A stretch of 64,000 nt of DNA from Paenibacillus thalictri (lineage in GTDB: Bacteria; Bacillota; Bacilli; Paenibacillales; NBRC-103111). Below the pieces are notes generated by a model. That model was not told the DNA's origin. It searched no databases and was given only the letters and a program-made list of their open reading frames with translations. Each line of letters begins with the position of its first letter. Position 1 is the stretch's first letter. A program made the position numbers and the translations under genes. Positions 40,394 to 49,818 of this stretch are shown in pieces. The DNA lies in the NCBI RefSeq assembly GCF_004307995.1, contig NZ_SIRE01000019.1, positions 1 to 64,000 on the forward strand, written 5' to 3'.

Positions 40394-41422
40394 ATGAAAA
40401 TGGAAGACATCGCGAGGCTCGCAGGCGTTTCCAAATCGGCGGTTTCCATTGCGCTTAGCGGCAAACCCGGAATCGGCGCGGAAACACGCGAGAAAATTAT
40501 GCAAATCGCCAAAGAAGCCGGTTACGTGCCCCGGCCAACGGCCAAACCCGGACAAGTTCAAGGGCATACGCTGCGTTTTGTTGCCTGCACGAATTCCGGC
40601 ATCGTCCTTGAACAGTATGATAAGCAGCCTTTTTTTATGGAGCTGATTCACGATATTGAGGAAAGCAGCCGGGCCCGCGGATATTCGCTGTTATTTTCCT
40701 CCATTTCAACGAATGACTTTGAAGCGGCGCTGGAGGATCTTGAGGAAGGTCACGAGGCAAGCGGCCTGATCCTGCTGGGAACTAACCTAACCGCCCCGCA
40801 AATCCGGCATGTCGCCGGCAGGCAGCCTTATCTGGTTGTGCTCGATACATGTTACGAAACGCTCCCTGTCCATTTTATCGTGATGAACAACATGATGGGC
40901 GCCTATCAGGCTGCCCGCCACCTTCTCGATCTGGGACACCGCCGCGTCGGATACGTGCAGTCCCATACGAGAATGTACAACTTCGATTCGCGGAAAAAAG
41001 GGTTTATTACCGCCCTGAAGGAAGAGAGCATAAGCCTTGACGGCGAGCTGCTGTTTGAAGCTTCCCCTACGGTCGTTTCCGCTCAGCAGGAGTTGAAGGA
41101 ACGGTTTGCCGCTCTGGGCGACCGGATGCCGACCGCGTTGTTCTGCGAATGCGACTACATCGCGATCAGCGTCATCAAAACGCTGGCCGAGCTTGGCTTT
41201 CGTGTACCGGACGATGTCTCGGTCGTCGGTTTCGACAATATCCGCGAAGCGACCATTGTATCTCCCGAGCTGACCACCGTTCACGTGGAGAAAACCAAAA
41301 TCGCCGAGCTGGCCGTTGCAACGCTGATCGATATGATCGAAGACGGCGATTCCATTAAGCGCAAATCGATTATCGATACCAAACTTGTCGTCCGGAGCTC
41401 CAGCCGGGCGGTGAAACTATAA
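40394..41422 (+). CDS. LacI-family transcriptional regulator, paralogue 1
   Basis: A 342-residue repressor with the LacI helix-turn-helix MEDIARLAGVSKSAVSIALSGKPGI at the N-terminus and a periplasmic-binding-type effector domain. It is strikingly similar to the second LacI protein at 51520-52572: SGIVLEQY, QPFFMELI, VMNNMMGAYQAA, FCECDYIAIS and TPELTTVHVEK-type runs are shared. The gene sits at the downstream end of the sugar operon and is convergent with it, sharing a terminator with the FGGY kinase gene. It may regulate the same operon or a nearby one. Unlike the second copy I see no AACTAAA-type sites directly before it. Confidence 0.88.
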   Translation: MKMEDIARLAGVSKSAVSIALSGKPGIGAETREKIMQIAKEAGYVPRPTAKPGQVQGHTLRFVACTNSGIVLEQYDKQPFFMELIHDIEESSRARGYSLLFSSISTNDFEAALEDLEEGHEASGLILLGTNLTAPQIRHVAGRQPYLVVLDTCYETLPVHFIVMNNMMGAYQAARHLLDLGHRRVGYVQSHTRMYNFDSRKKGFITALKEESISLDGELLFEASPTVVSAQQELKERFAALGDRMPTALFCECDYIAISVIKTLAELGFRVPDDVSVVGFDNIREATIVSPELTTVHVEKTKIAELAVATLIDMIEDGDSIKRKSIIDTKLVVRSSSRAVKL

Positions 41423-41466
41423 TAGGAAAAGGAGGCTCTGCGGGCGAGCCTCCTTTTCCTATTATA
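41418..41466. terminator. strong bidirectional terminator
   Basis: TATAATAGGAAAAGGAGGCTC and its complement form a near-perfect stem with a TGCGGGC loop. It overlaps the stop codon of the LacI gene and ends both this gene and the convergent sugar operon. Confidence 0.8.
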
Positions 41467-41572
41467 GACCGGTTTCTCCTGTAAGACGGTTCCCCGGAAC
41501 TTCCCGCACCTCGCGCTGCTCCCAGCGAAGGTTCAAGGCGAGATGACGCGTGACTGCTGTCACCTCATGCCG

Positions 41573-43069
41573 TTATCCGATTACCGCTTGAACCGCCTTT
41601 TTCCAGCCGGCAAAATACTTGTCGCTGGCGGTCTGTTCCATAGCCGGGCGAAACTCGCAGCCGTTTGGGAACAGCTCGGCAAGCTGCTTGGGATCGCTCC
41701 AAAATCCGACGCCCAATCCGCCGAGCATCGCGGCGCCGATCGCCGATAGCTCGGGAACGGCGCCTTGGACCAGCGGCGTTTGCAGCATATCCGCTTGAAA
41801 CTGCATGACAAACCGGTTGGCCGTTGCGCCTCCGTCCACCCGCAGCTCCCGCAGCGGGACGCCGGCTTCCGCCGCCATCAGCTCCATCGTCTCGCGCACC
41901 TGATAAGCGATGCTCTCGAAGGCGGCACGAATGATGTGCCGCCTGCCGGTGCGCCGGCTCATGCCCAGCAGCGCCGCCCGCGCGTTTGGCGCCCAATACG
42001 GAGCGCCGAGCCCAACAAAAGCGGGAACGAGGTAGACGCCTTCGTTATCCGCAAGCTCCACAGCCTGCGACTCCGCTTCGGCGTAATCGCCGAACAGCCC
42101 GAGCTGATCGCGCACCCACTTTACGCAATCGCCGGTGCTGTGGATGATGCCCTCCAGCGCATAGTCGACAGTGCCGCCGCTCCCCCAGGCGATTGTCGCC
42201 ACAAGGCCGTTCCCCGCGGATGCGGGATAACGGCCGGTGTTCATCATCACGGACGTGCCCGTGCCATACGTCGCTTTGGCCATACCGGGGCGATGACACC
42301 GCTGTGCGAATAACGCCGCTTGCGAATCGCCGATCACGCCCGCTATCGGTACACGCTCGGCAAATAGCGATGAATCCGCAGTGTATCCGAACACCGCATC
42401 GCTTGATCGTACCTGCGGTAGCTCCACACCGGCAAGTCCGAACAAGCCGATTAATGCCGGGTCCCATTGCAGCGTATGAATGTTGAACAGCGACGTCCGG
42501 CTTGCGTTGGAATAATCGGTCGCATGTACGGCGCCGCCGGTCAGCTTCCAGATCAGCCAGCTGTCGATGGTGCCGGCGAGCAGCCTCCGGCCTGCGCGTT
42601 GATCGGCCTTATCTCCCGATTTGGCTGCATGATCAAGAATCCAGCGGAATTTGCTGGCGGAAAAATACGGATCGATCACAAGCCCCGTCTTCTCCTGAAC
42701 CGTCCGTTCATGCCCGCCCCGTTTAAGCTCGTCGCAAAACGCCGCCGTACGGCGGCACTGCCAGACAATCGCATGATACACCGGCTCGCCCGTTTCCCCG
42801 TCCCACACGACGGCGGTTTCCCGCTGGTTGGTGATTGTGATGGCCGCCAGCTGCGAAGGGGCGACCCCGGCTTCCCGCAGCACCCCGCGGATCGACGCAA
42901 CGACATTGCCGTAGATTTCCAGCGGATCATGCTCCGCCCAGCCCGGCTGCGGATAAAACTGCCGATGCTCCAGCGAATGCTTGGCGCAGACGCCGCCCTG
43001 ACGGTCCAGCAGCAGCGCTTTGGTCCCCGATGTGCTTTGGTCGACGGCAACGATCCATGCCTTCTCCAT
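41573..43069 (-). CDS. FGGY-family carbohydrate kinase (glycerol-kinase-like)
   Basis: A 498-residue kinase with the FGGY fold: VAVDQSTSGTKALLLDRQG (phosphate 1 region), TNQRETAVVWD with the Arg-Glu polyol-binding pair, VIDPYFSASKFRWIL, the catalytic Asp in GVIGDSQAALFAQR, YGTGTSVMMNTG, and GLGAPYWAPNARAALLGMSR. Sequence wording is closest to glycerol kinase, but the DQSTSGTK start is also seen in erythrulose- and apulose-type kinases. It is the last gene of the operon with a split transketolase, so a ketose or branched ketose kinase is the better contextual reading. The ATG at 43069 is used; the frame is open 13 codons more. Confidence 0.83.
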   Translation of the reverse strand: MEKAWIVAVDQSTSGTKALLLDRQGGVCAKHSLEHRQFYPQPGWAEHDPLEIYGNVVASIRGVLREAGVAPSQLAAITITNQRETAVVWDGETGEPVYHAIVWQCRRTAAFCDELKRGGHERTVQEKTGLVIDPYFSASKFRWILDHAAKSGDKADQRAGRRLLAGTIDSWLIWKLTGGAVHATDYSNASRTSLFNIHTLQWDPALIGLFGLAGVELPQVRSSDAVFGYTADSSLFAERVPIAGVIGDSQAALFAQRCHRPGMAKATYGTGTSVMMNTGRYPASAGNGLVATIAWGSGGTVDYALEGIIHSTGDCVKWVRDQLGLFGDYAEAESQAVELADNEGVYLVPAFVGLGAPYWAPNARAALLGMSRRTGRRHIIRAAFESIAYQVRETMELMAAEAGVPLRELRVDGGATANRFVMQFQADMLQTPLVQGAVPELSAIGAAMLGGLGVGFWSDPKQLAELFPNGCEFRPAMEQTASDKYFAGWKKAVQAVIG

Positions 43070-43079
43070 CCCGCGCCCC

Positions 43080-44030
43080 CTACTCCCGTCCAAGCAGCTT
43101 AAGGGCAACGCCGCAAACGTGCGCTGCGCTGATGCCGTAGTGCTCGAACACCTCCGACGTATTGCCGGTGATCGCCGGTTCGTCGGGGATGCCGATAATG
43201 TGCATCGGCACCGGTCGATGCTGCACGACGACCTCAGCCACCGCAGCGCCGAGGCCGCCGTGAATGCTGTGCTCCTCCAGCGTGATGATCCGCCCGGTTT
43301 CCTCCGCCGCTTTTACGATGGCTTCGGTATCGAGCGGCTTAATCGTATGCATGTTGAGCACGCGGCAGCCTACACCTTCCGCCCGCAGCCGCTTTGCGGC
43401 ATTCAGGGCGACGCGGACCGTCTCCCCGGCGGCGATGAGGGTGAGATCGCCGCCTTCCCGCATCGTGACGGCTTTGCCGATCACAAACGGTTGGTCGTCC
43501 AAGTCCGCCTCCGCGTCGTAGCAGTCCGCGACCGGATTGCGGCCGATGCGCACGTAGACGCCGCCCTCATATTGGGTGAGCGCTTCCGTCATACGCCTTG
43601 TCTCGTGCCGGTCCGCCGGCAATATGATCGCAAGCCCCGGAATCGCTCGCGTGACGGCGATATCCTGGAGCGAATGATGCGACATCCCCAGCGCGCCGTA
43701 GCTGACGCCGCCGCTGATGCCGACCAGCTTTACGTTCGTAGCGGAATAAGCTACGTCCACCTTCACCTGCTCAATCGCGCGCATGCTGAGGAAACACGCC
43801 GGCGAAGTAACCCACGGCTTTTTGCCTGAATGGGCCAGCCCCGCTGCGATGCCAACGATGTTTTGTTCGGCGATGCCGGTCTCGACAAATTGCTCCGGCA
43901 GCTCCTTCACAAAAGGCGCCATCGAAGCCGAACCTCTCGAATCGCTGGCGAGCAGCACGATATCGCGATCCTCCCGCGCCTGCCGCAGCAGCGCTTCGCA
44001 CAGCGCCTGCCGGTTTGCTATTGCATTCAT
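43080..44030 (-). CDS. transketolase C-terminal subunit (split; AptB-like)
   Basis: A 316-residue protein equal to the pyrimidine-binding and C-terminal domains of transketolase. Features are VETGIAEQNIVGIAAGLAHSGKKPWV (catalytic Glu), SLQDIAVTRAIPGLAIILPAD and IIGIPDEPAITGN at the end. It works with the N-terminal subunit encoded just upstream, whose stop overlaps its ATG by 4 bp. Split transketolases occur in some pentose and in apiose degradation pathways, where apulose 4-phosphate is cleaved. The ATG at 44030 has GGGGGG upstream; the long upstream extension of the frame is the other subunit's shadow. Confidence 0.9.
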   Translation of the reverse strand: MNAIANRQALCEALLRQAREDRDIVLLASDSRGSASMAPFVKELPEQFVETGIAEQNIVGIAAGLAHSGKKPWVTSPACFLSMRAIEQVKVDVAYSATNVKLVGISGGVSYGALGMSHHSLQDIAVTRAIPGLAIILPADRHETRRMTEALTQYEGGVYVRIGRNPVADCYDAEADLDDQPFVIGKAVTMREGGDLTLIAAGETVRVALNAAKRLRAEGVGCRVLNMHTIKPLDTEAIVKAAEETGRIITLEEHSIHGGLGAAVAEVVVQHRPVPMHIIGIPDEPAITGNTSEVFEHYGISAAHVCGVALKLLGRE

Positions 44031-44866
44031 ACCCGTCCCCCCGCTATCTCCCGCATATGCTGCGTCAATTCGTCCATCGCCAGATTGAGCTCGGCGTCGC
44101 TGGGCACATGATGGTGCCAATGCGGCACGTTTTCCGCAAACGAGACGCCTTTGCCTTTGGTCGTGTACGCCATAATTAACGTCGGTTTGCCGGCCGCTTG
44201 CGGCGCCGCCTGCAAAGCCTCGACCAGTTCCGCCATATCGTTGCCATTCACGGCGACCACGTGCCAGCCAAATGTCGCCCATTTGTCCTCCAGCGGCTCC
44301 AGCCCCATAACCTCCTCGGTGCTGCCGCTGATTTGCAGCTTGTTGCGGTCGATGATGCCGATCAGATTATCCAGCTTGTAATGCGCGCCGGCCATCGCCG
44401 CTTCCCAGACCGAACCTTCGGCTTGCTCTCCGTCGCCCATCAGCGTATAGACCCGGTACGGCCGGCCATCCATTTTCGCCGCTTTCGCCATACCCACCGC
44501 AATCGACAAGCCATGCCCAAGCGCCCCGGTGTTCATCTCCACACCCGGCACCTTATTGTTCGGATGCCCGATCAGCCGCGAGCCATAACGGCTGAACGTC
44601 GCCAGCTCCTCTTTGGGAAAAAAGCCCCGGTCCGCCAAAATGCAATACAACGATTCGACGGCATGCCCCTTACTGGCGATAAAGCGGTCGCGTTCTTCCC
44701 ACTTGGGACGGGAAGCGTCCACACGCATCACCTTGTAATACAGCGCGGTCAAAATATCCGTATTGCTCAAAGACGAACCCGTATGCCCCGTTTTCGCATG
44801 ATGGATCATACGAAGCACATCCATGCGGATTTGCACCGCCTTTTGCTTCAGTTCATCGATATTCAT
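44027..44866 (-). CDS. transketolase N-terminal subunit (split; AptA-like)
   Basis: A 279-residue thiamine-diphosphate-binding subunit. It has HHAKTGHTGSSLSNTDILTALYY, DRFIASKGHAVESLYCILADRG, and the TPP motif GDGEQAEGSVWEAAMAGAHYKLDNLIGIIDRNKLQ. It forms the active site together with the C-terminal subunit encoded next (4-bp overlap). Two-subunit transketolases in catabolic operons transfer a glycolaldehyde unit from a specific ketose phosphate. In this operon the likely substrate is the product of the isomerase-like and kinase genes. Confidence 0.9.
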   Translation of the reverse strand: MNIDELKQKAVQIRMDVLRMIHHAKTGHTGSSLSNTDILTALYYKVMRVDASRPKWEERDRFIASKGHAVESLYCILADRGFFPKEELATFSRYGSRLIGHPNNKVPGVEMNTGALGHGLSIAVGMAKAAKMDGRPYRVYTLMGDGEQAEGSVWEAAMAGAHYKLDNLIGIIDRNKLQISGSTEEVMGLEPLEDKWATFGWHVVAVNGNDMAELVEALQAAPQAAGKPTLIMAYTTKGKGVSFAENVPHWHHHVPSDAELNLAMDELTQHMREIAGGRV

Positions 44867-44951
44867 GCTGCTCCCCCCTCTCCGTATGCTTGAGCCAGTC
44901 CGTATCCATACACGAACATAAACATGTTTGTGTCACCGAAAATCACTTCTA

Positions 44952-46391
44952 TCACACCAAATCGCTTCCGCGCAGCCATGCCTGAATTTCAGCCACGGTC
45001 GGATCGACCGGATCGGGCGTCAAGCCGGGAATGTACGTACACGCCTCATACAACACGGGAATAACCTCGGCATGGATCCCCACCGAATGGTGCACATAAG
45101 GGCCTTTAACAAGTTTTTCCTCCCACAGCGGCCAATCGTTCACCTCAACCCATACGTACGAACCTCTTGTGTAAGGGCCTTCGATCCCCTTCGCTTTGCC
45201 AAGAAACAAGCCATACTCCCCGTTGTCCCCGTCAAAACGCGCCAGCGTCATCGTGCCGCCCTTGATTTCGCCTTCATGTGTGCCCGGCGAATGATCGTCG
45301 AACAGAAAATGCTTGCGCAGCTTCGGTTTATCCGGCTCCACGCTGAGCGATACCGGGAAGTTGCCGCAGTGAAACAGCAGCTCGCCGTTAGGGTTATCCG
45401 GGTGCCGCACCGTTAAATCGGCGAAAAACGTAGGAGCGGTATTCATCGCTGCCGCCTGCACCATCACCGAAGTGATCGCCCCGTGAATATCCGTTTCGCA
45501 GGTGACCGGAATTTGCTCGTCGGTCAAAATCGCATTGGCGAGACACGGCATGATGCCCATCGCATCCTGCAGCGATGACCAGCATTGGATTGCAATCGCC
45601 GTGCTGCCCGTCTGGACTGCGTAACGCTTCATCGCCACCTTCAAGGCGGCAATTTTCCGGACCGCTTCTTCTCCGACCTCGGAATAGTCCAGTGTTTCCT
45701 TAATGTATCGCACAGCCGCATCCAGTTCGGGAGAATCGGATGCCGCAACCTTCTTGGTAGCGATCTTGATATCCTCCAGCGTAATCGGATGAATCTCGAT
45801 GCCAAAGCGCTCAAGCAGTTCCCCTTCGTTGCACATCATCGTCCAGAACGATGCGGGCCTCGGAGCAATCTGCAAAATGCGCAGCCTGCGGAACTCCTTG
45901 ACCACGTTGGCGGCGGCTACGAAATTTTTGAAGCCGCGTTCGAATACCGGGTCGTTCACCCGGCAGTTCGTGATGTAGGTGAACGGCACGCCGAAACGGC
46001 GCAGCACCTTGCCCGTGGCGAACAGCCCGCACTGCGTGTCGCGCAGGCGCGTCCCGTCCGCAAGCGGCGCCTCGTCGCGCGGCCCCCACAGCAGCACCGG
46101 CTTGCCCAGCGCTTTGGCGACACGAGCCACCGTGTCCTCCGTGCCAAAGTTGCAATGCGGAAAAAACACCGCATCCACTTCATGTTGTCTAAAATGCTTA
46201 ATAATTTCATCCGCATTGTAATGGTCGTTGTAAAGCAGCCCTTCGGCGTTGAGGCCTTCCAGATCGACAATATCCATATCGAGCCCGAAGCCGGCAATTT
46301 TCTCGCGAATGAGCACCTTATATTTAAACGCGTCTTCCGCGCTGAACACAAATCGTCTCGTCGGCGCGTAACCTAACGTGAATGCCGCCAT
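44952..46391 (-). CDS. L-fucose/L-arabinose-isomerase-family protein
   Basis: A 479-residue cytosolic protein of the fucose/arabinose isomerase fold. Seen are VDAVFFPHCNFGTEDTVARVAKALGKPVLLWGPRDEAP in the N-terminal domain, AIAIQCWSSLQDAMGIMPCLANAILTDEQIPVTCETDIHGAI with metal-binding Glu and Asp in the middle, and a C-terminal domain with HHSVGIHAEVIPVLYEACTYIPG (His ligand). Members interconvert aldose and ketose with Mn2+. The specific sugar is unknown; fucose isomerases are longer (about 590) and arabinose isomerases similar (about 490). In this operon it would make the ketose for the FGGY kinase. The start follows GAGGGGG. Confidence 0.83.
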   Translation of the reverse strand: MAAFTLGYAPTRRFVFSAEDAFKYKVLIREKIAGFGLDMDIVDLEGLNAEGLLYNDHYNADEIIKHFRQHEVDAVFFPHCNFGTEDTVARVAKALGKPVLLWGPRDEAPLADGTRLRDTQCGLFATGKVLRRFGVPFTYITNCRVNDPVFERGFKNFVAAANVVKEFRRLRILQIAPRPASFWTMMCNEGELLERFGIEIHPITLEDIKIATKKVAASDSPELDAAVRYIKETLDYSEVGEEAVRKIAALKVAMKRYAVQTGSTAIAIQCWSSLQDAMGIMPCLANAILTDEQIPVTCETDIHGAITSVMVQAAAMNTAPTFFADLTVRHPDNPNGELLFHCGNFPVSLSVEPDKPKLRKHFLFDDHSPGTHEGEIKGGTMTLARFDGDNGEYGLFLGKAKGIEGPYTRGSYVWVEVNDWPLWEEKLVKGPYVHHSVGIHAEVIPVLYEACTYIPGLTPDPVDPTVAEIQAWLRGSDLV

Positions 46392-46414
46392 GGCCGTTCC
46401 CCCTCGTAAGTAGC

Positions 46415-46436
46415 GGCGCCGGACAACGCCGGCGCC
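46415..46436. repeat. intra-operon hairpin
   Basis: GGCGCCGG-ACAACG-CCGGCGCC is a perfect 8-bp GC-only stem between the hydrolase and isomerase genes, with no T run. It may adjust relative expression by blocking RNA decay. Confidence 0.5.
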
Positions 46437-46471
46437 TAATGAGTCCCTGGTTTACACGCATAGTCCCTTGC

Positions 46472-47959
46472 TTATTCAACACGCCGCGCCCGGATCGCGA
46501 TATACAGCCTCCCCGGCAATTCGATGCGGGAATGTCCCTCAAACGTTCCGTCCAGCTCCGTGACCGTCATATTCCAAGTATCGATAATATCCACCTTGAA
46601 GCGTTTGCCTTCCGGGAACGGCAGCTCGCGGTACCCCGGGCGGTGAATGCCGAAGTATTGCAAATAATACTCCCCTTCTACGCCGATCGTTGGCGCATCG
46701 CGGAAGCTGTCGAGTTCGGCCGCCTCTACCGGCATATCCTCGAATAGTTGCCGCAGAAACGCAATCCGCTCCGGGCTTTCTCCGTGCAGCTGTCCGCCCT
46801 TGGACCACCAAACAACTTCTTCCGGGTGCAAAAATGTTTCCCCATGCCCGACATACCCGCCTCGGGCGAACCCTTCCCAGAACCGCGCCGTCATGTCTTC
46901 ACCGGTAATATTGCCCCAGCGGTGCGGCAAATTGCCCTCATAGCAGCATTCGTCAACAACGATCGGCTTGCGGTACGTCCGGCTCCATGCGCTTACGCTT
47001 TGCAACTCCCAGTACTGCATGCTGACATGCGTAACCCATGGCTTGCGGTGATCGTAAACGACCAGATTTGTCGGGTCGTACATTTTAGTGCCGTTGTGAA
47101 TCGAGCGCAGCCGCTGGTACGGGTCGTTCTCTTGAACGATGCGGAAAAACCGGTCCCAATCGTCCATCGTTTTGGTCGCCATAAAGTCAAATTCGTTGGC
47201 AAGCGACCACCAAATGTTGCGGAACGCGCCGAGCCGGGCAATCGTGTACTTCAGATACAGCTCATCCGTCTGCGCATCCATCCGGTCGAAACCCCAATGC
47301 CCCTTGTCATACGGGTGGAATAAAATCAGATCCGCTTCGATGCCAAGCTGCTGAAGCTCCATAATACGGCGCTCCAAATTCGCCCAATACGCCGGATTGA
47401 ACCGGCTGAAGTCAAACCCTTCCTCCCGGGAACCGGCAAACGGGAAATGCTCGGGTTCATCCATATTAAAGCTGTAGCGCTTGGGAAACACACACATCCG
47501 CAGCTTGTTAAAAGGTGCCTTCGCAAGTGTCTGCAGCGTCTGCTCCTGCAGTTCCGTCTTCTGATGCGTCCACACATAACACGTAGTTCCGACCGGCAGG
47601 TAAGCCGTTCCGTCTGCGTACACAAACCGCCGCTCGTCGCGGATTATGACCGGCCCGTGATTGCCCGTTGATGCCGGAGTACAAACAAAGCGGCCTTCTG
47701 CGGCTTCTCCCTCATGAGCATCGCTTGCCTTAACCATTGTTTTGTATGACCATTCCCCGGTCACATCCGGCATAAATCGGACTTTGTACACACCGTTTCC
47801 ATCATAAAATCCATCCACCTTAACGATACGGTGCCCATGTTGAAACTCGGCGGTCACCGTCACGTCCATATAGGGATTGCCCGAATCCGGTCCGGGAATA
47901 GTCAGCTCCAGCAGCGACCAGCGTTCGATTTGTCTGTTTTCCTGTTCCGAATTGTTCAT
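46472..47959 (-). CDS. glycoside-hydrolase-type protein with DUF5060 and DUF4038 (apiosidase-like) domains
   Basis: A 495-residue protein. Residues 1-95 form an Ig-like DUF5060 domain (NPYMDVTVTAEFQHG, FMPDVTGEWSYKT). A TIM barrel of the DUF4038/apiosidase-like group follows, with YLPVGTTCYVW, FNKLRMCVFPKRY, RNIWWSLANEFDF (putative catalytic Glu after Asn) and IVVDECCYEGNLPHRWG (second putative catalytic Glu). The C-terminal part (HRPGYRELPFPEGKRFKVDIIDTWNMTVT) fits DUF5605. DUF4038 proteins include apiosidases that act on rhamnogalacturonan II. No signal peptide is visible, so it probably acts on an imported oligosaccharide or glycoside. Confidence 0.82.
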   Translation of the reverse strand: MNNSEQENRQIERWSLLELTIPGPDSGNPYMDVTVTAEFQHGHRIVKVDGFYDGNGVYKVRFMPDVTGEWSYKTMVKASDAHEGEAAEGRFVCTPASTGNHGPVIIRDERRFVYADGTAYLPVGTTCYVWTHQKTELQEQTLQTLAKAPFNKLRMCVFPKRYSFNMDEPEHFPFAGSREEGFDFSRFNPAYWANLERRIMELQQLGIEADLILFHPYDKGHWGFDRMDAQTDELYLKYTIARLGAFRNIWWSLANEFDFMATKTMDDWDRFFRIVQENDPYQRLRSIHNGTKMYDPTNLVVYDHRKPWVTHVSMQYWELQSVSAWSRTYRKPIVVDECCYEGNLPHRWGNITGEDMTARFWEGFARGGYVGHGETFLHPEEVVWWSKGGQLHGESPERIAFLRQLFEDMPVEAAELDSFRDAPTIGVEGEYYLQYFGIHRPGYRELPFPEGKRFKVDIIDTWNMTVTELDGTFEGHSRIELPGRLYIAIRARRVE

Positions 47960-47986
47960 TCCATAACACTCCTTAATCTATAATCT

Positions 47987-48829
47987 TTATCCTTTGATAC
48001 CCGAGGTGGAAATCCCCTCGACGAAATATTTTTGACAGCTGAAAAAGATCACCAGACTTGGCACCAGCGACAGCACCGACATCGCAAACATCGCCCCCCA
48101 GTTCGAGTCGCCCGAGGAATCCATAAACAGCCTTAAGCCAAGCGGGATCGTATACAACTTTGCCGTGTTGATGTAAAGCAGCTGGCTGAAAAAATCGTCC
48201 CATGTCCAGAGGAAGGTGAAAATCCCTGTCGTAATTAGCGCCGGTACGGCCAGCGGCAGAATGATGCGGCAAAAAATTTGCACCTGCCCGCATCCGTCGA
48301 TCGTCGCCGATTCATCCAGCTCCTTGGGAAGCCCTCGAATAAACTGTACCATAAGGAAAATGAAAAACGCATCCGTTGCCAGCCATTTCGGTATCGTCAG
48401 CGGATAATACGTATCGATCCAGTTCAGCTGCTTAAACAAGATGTACTGCGGAATAATCGTAACATGGTGCGGCAGCATGATCGTAACAAGCATGATCGCA
48501 AACCAGAGCTTTTTCAAATTAAAATCGAGACGGCCAAACGCATAAGCCGCCATGGAGCACGACGCCAAATTGCCAAGCACGCAAAGCGCGGAAACGATAA
48601 GCGAGTTGATCAAGAAGGTGGAAAACTTCACCCGGGAGATGCCGGACCATCCTGCAATGTAATTGTTTAACGTCGCCGCCTTCGGCCAGAGGCTCAAATC
48701 GGTAAAAATCAGCTGGGACGGCTTAAATGAGCTGGAAATAAGCCAAATGATCGGATACAGCATAAACAGGCCGATGACAATAATGACCGCATGAAGCAAA
48801 AGCCGGTTTAGAGCACTCGTATGCGCCAT
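47987..48829 (-). CDS. sugar ABC transporter permease (MalG/LacG type)
   Basis: A 280-residue inner-membrane protein with six predicted helices. It begins LLLHAVIIVIGLFMLYPIIWLISSSFK and carries the EAA loop ELDESATIDGCGQVQIFCRIILPLAVPA, which contacts the ATPase. It pairs with the permease encoded just upstream (stop and start adjacent) and with the solute-binding lipoprotein at 49819. No ATPase gene is in the operon; in Firmicutes a shared ATPase such as MsmX often serves these importers. The ATG at 48829 follows GGGGGGG. Confidence 0.93.
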   Translation of the reverse strand: MAHTSALNRLLLHAVIIVIGLFMLYPIIWLISSSFKPSQLIFTDLSLWPKAATLNNYIAGWSGISRVKFSTFLINSLIVSALCVLGNLASCSMAAYAFGRLDFNLKKLWFAIMLVTIMLPHHVTIIPQYILFKQLNWIDTYYPLTIPKWLATDAFFIFLMVQFIRGLPKELDESATIDGCGQVQIFCRIILPLAVPALITTGIFTFLWTWDDFFSQLLYINTAKLYTIPLGLRLFMDSSGDSNWGAMFAMSVLSLVPSLVIFFSCQKYFVEGISTSGIKG

Positions 48830-48830
48830 C

Positions 48831-49778
48831 TTATTTCCCCCCGTCCCCGTAATGCACCCAATATTTGGATGAGCCAAAAACAACAGCCGTAAAAAAGCCG
48901 ATAATCAGCAGCAGCACCCAAGCCATCGCAGAGGCATAACCCATCTCGTAGAAAGCAAAACCTTTCATATACAAGTACAAAGTGTAGAACAGCGTGGAAT
49001 CGATCGGGCCGCCCTGCCCGCCGCTAATAATAAACGATTGAGTAAATGCTTGAAACGAACCGATCAATTGAATGACCAGGTTGAAAAAAATGACCGGCGT
49101 AAGCTGCGGAATCGTAATAAACAAAAATTGCTTGATTTTGCTTGCTCCGTCGACCTGCGCCGCTTCATAGTAATCCTGCGGAATCTGCTTCAAGCCGGCC
49201 AGGAAAATAATCATCGAAGAACCGAACTGCCAAACGGACAAAGCGACAATGGAATACAGCGCATATTTCGGATTAGCGATCCAGTCCGGAGCCTGAATGC
49301 CGAATTTCAGCAGCAGTTGATTGACGGCGCCGGAGCCGCCGAACATTTTGCGCCATAACACGGCGATCGCCACGCTGCCGCCAAGCAGGGTCGGCAAATA
49401 ATACAACGTGCGGTAAATGCTGAGCCCCCTGAGTCCCCGGTTCATCAAGGCCGCAACTAGCAAAGCGAAAGCGAGCTTAAGCGGCACGGCGGTAAACACG
49501 TAGGTGAAGGTGACCTTTAATGAAGTGAAATATCGGGTATCGGATGTAAACATCGTTTTATAGTTTTCAAAACCGATGTATTTCGGCGCCGAGATGACAT
49601 CAAATTTCGTCAGCGAATAATAAAACGAGTTGATCATCGGACCGATCGTCAGAATAAACAATCCGATAAGCCAAGGCAGAAGAAACAAATAAGCGATTCT
49701 GTTTTTTTTCCAAAGCCGGACAAGCAGCGTGCCGATCGTGTTGGATTTCCCGCGGGTTGCGGCGGTCACGGTATTCAT
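48831..49778 (-). CDS. sugar ABC transporter permease (MalF/LacF type)
   Basis: A 315-residue inner-membrane protein with six predicted helices. It begins KKNRIAYLFLLPWLIGLFILTIGPMINSFYYSL, and its EAA loop is DYYEAAQVDGASKIKQFLFITIPQLTPV. It forms the translocation pore with the MalG-type partner encoded immediately after it. It follows the binding-protein gene by 40 bp. GAAGGGG precedes the ATG. Confidence 0.93.
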   Translation of the reverse strand: MNTVTAATRGKSNTIGTLLVRLWKKNRIAYLFLLPWLIGLFILTIGPMINSFYYSLTKFDVISAPKYIGFENYKTMFTSDTRYFTSLKVTFTYVFTAVPLKLAFALLVAALMNRGLRGLSIYRTLYYLPTLLGGSVAIAVLWRKMFGGSGAVNQLLLKFGIQAPDWIANPKYALYSIVALSVWQFGSSMIIFLAGLKQIPQDYYEAAQVDGASKIKQFLFITIPQLTPVIFFNLVIQLIGSFQAFTQSFIISGGQGGPIDSTLFYTLYLYMKGFAFYEMGYASAMAWVLLLIIGFFTAVVFGSSKYWVHYGDGGK

Positions 49779-49818
49779 GCGTACCCCTTCTTTCGACGCC
49801 GGATCAATATGCGGCGTT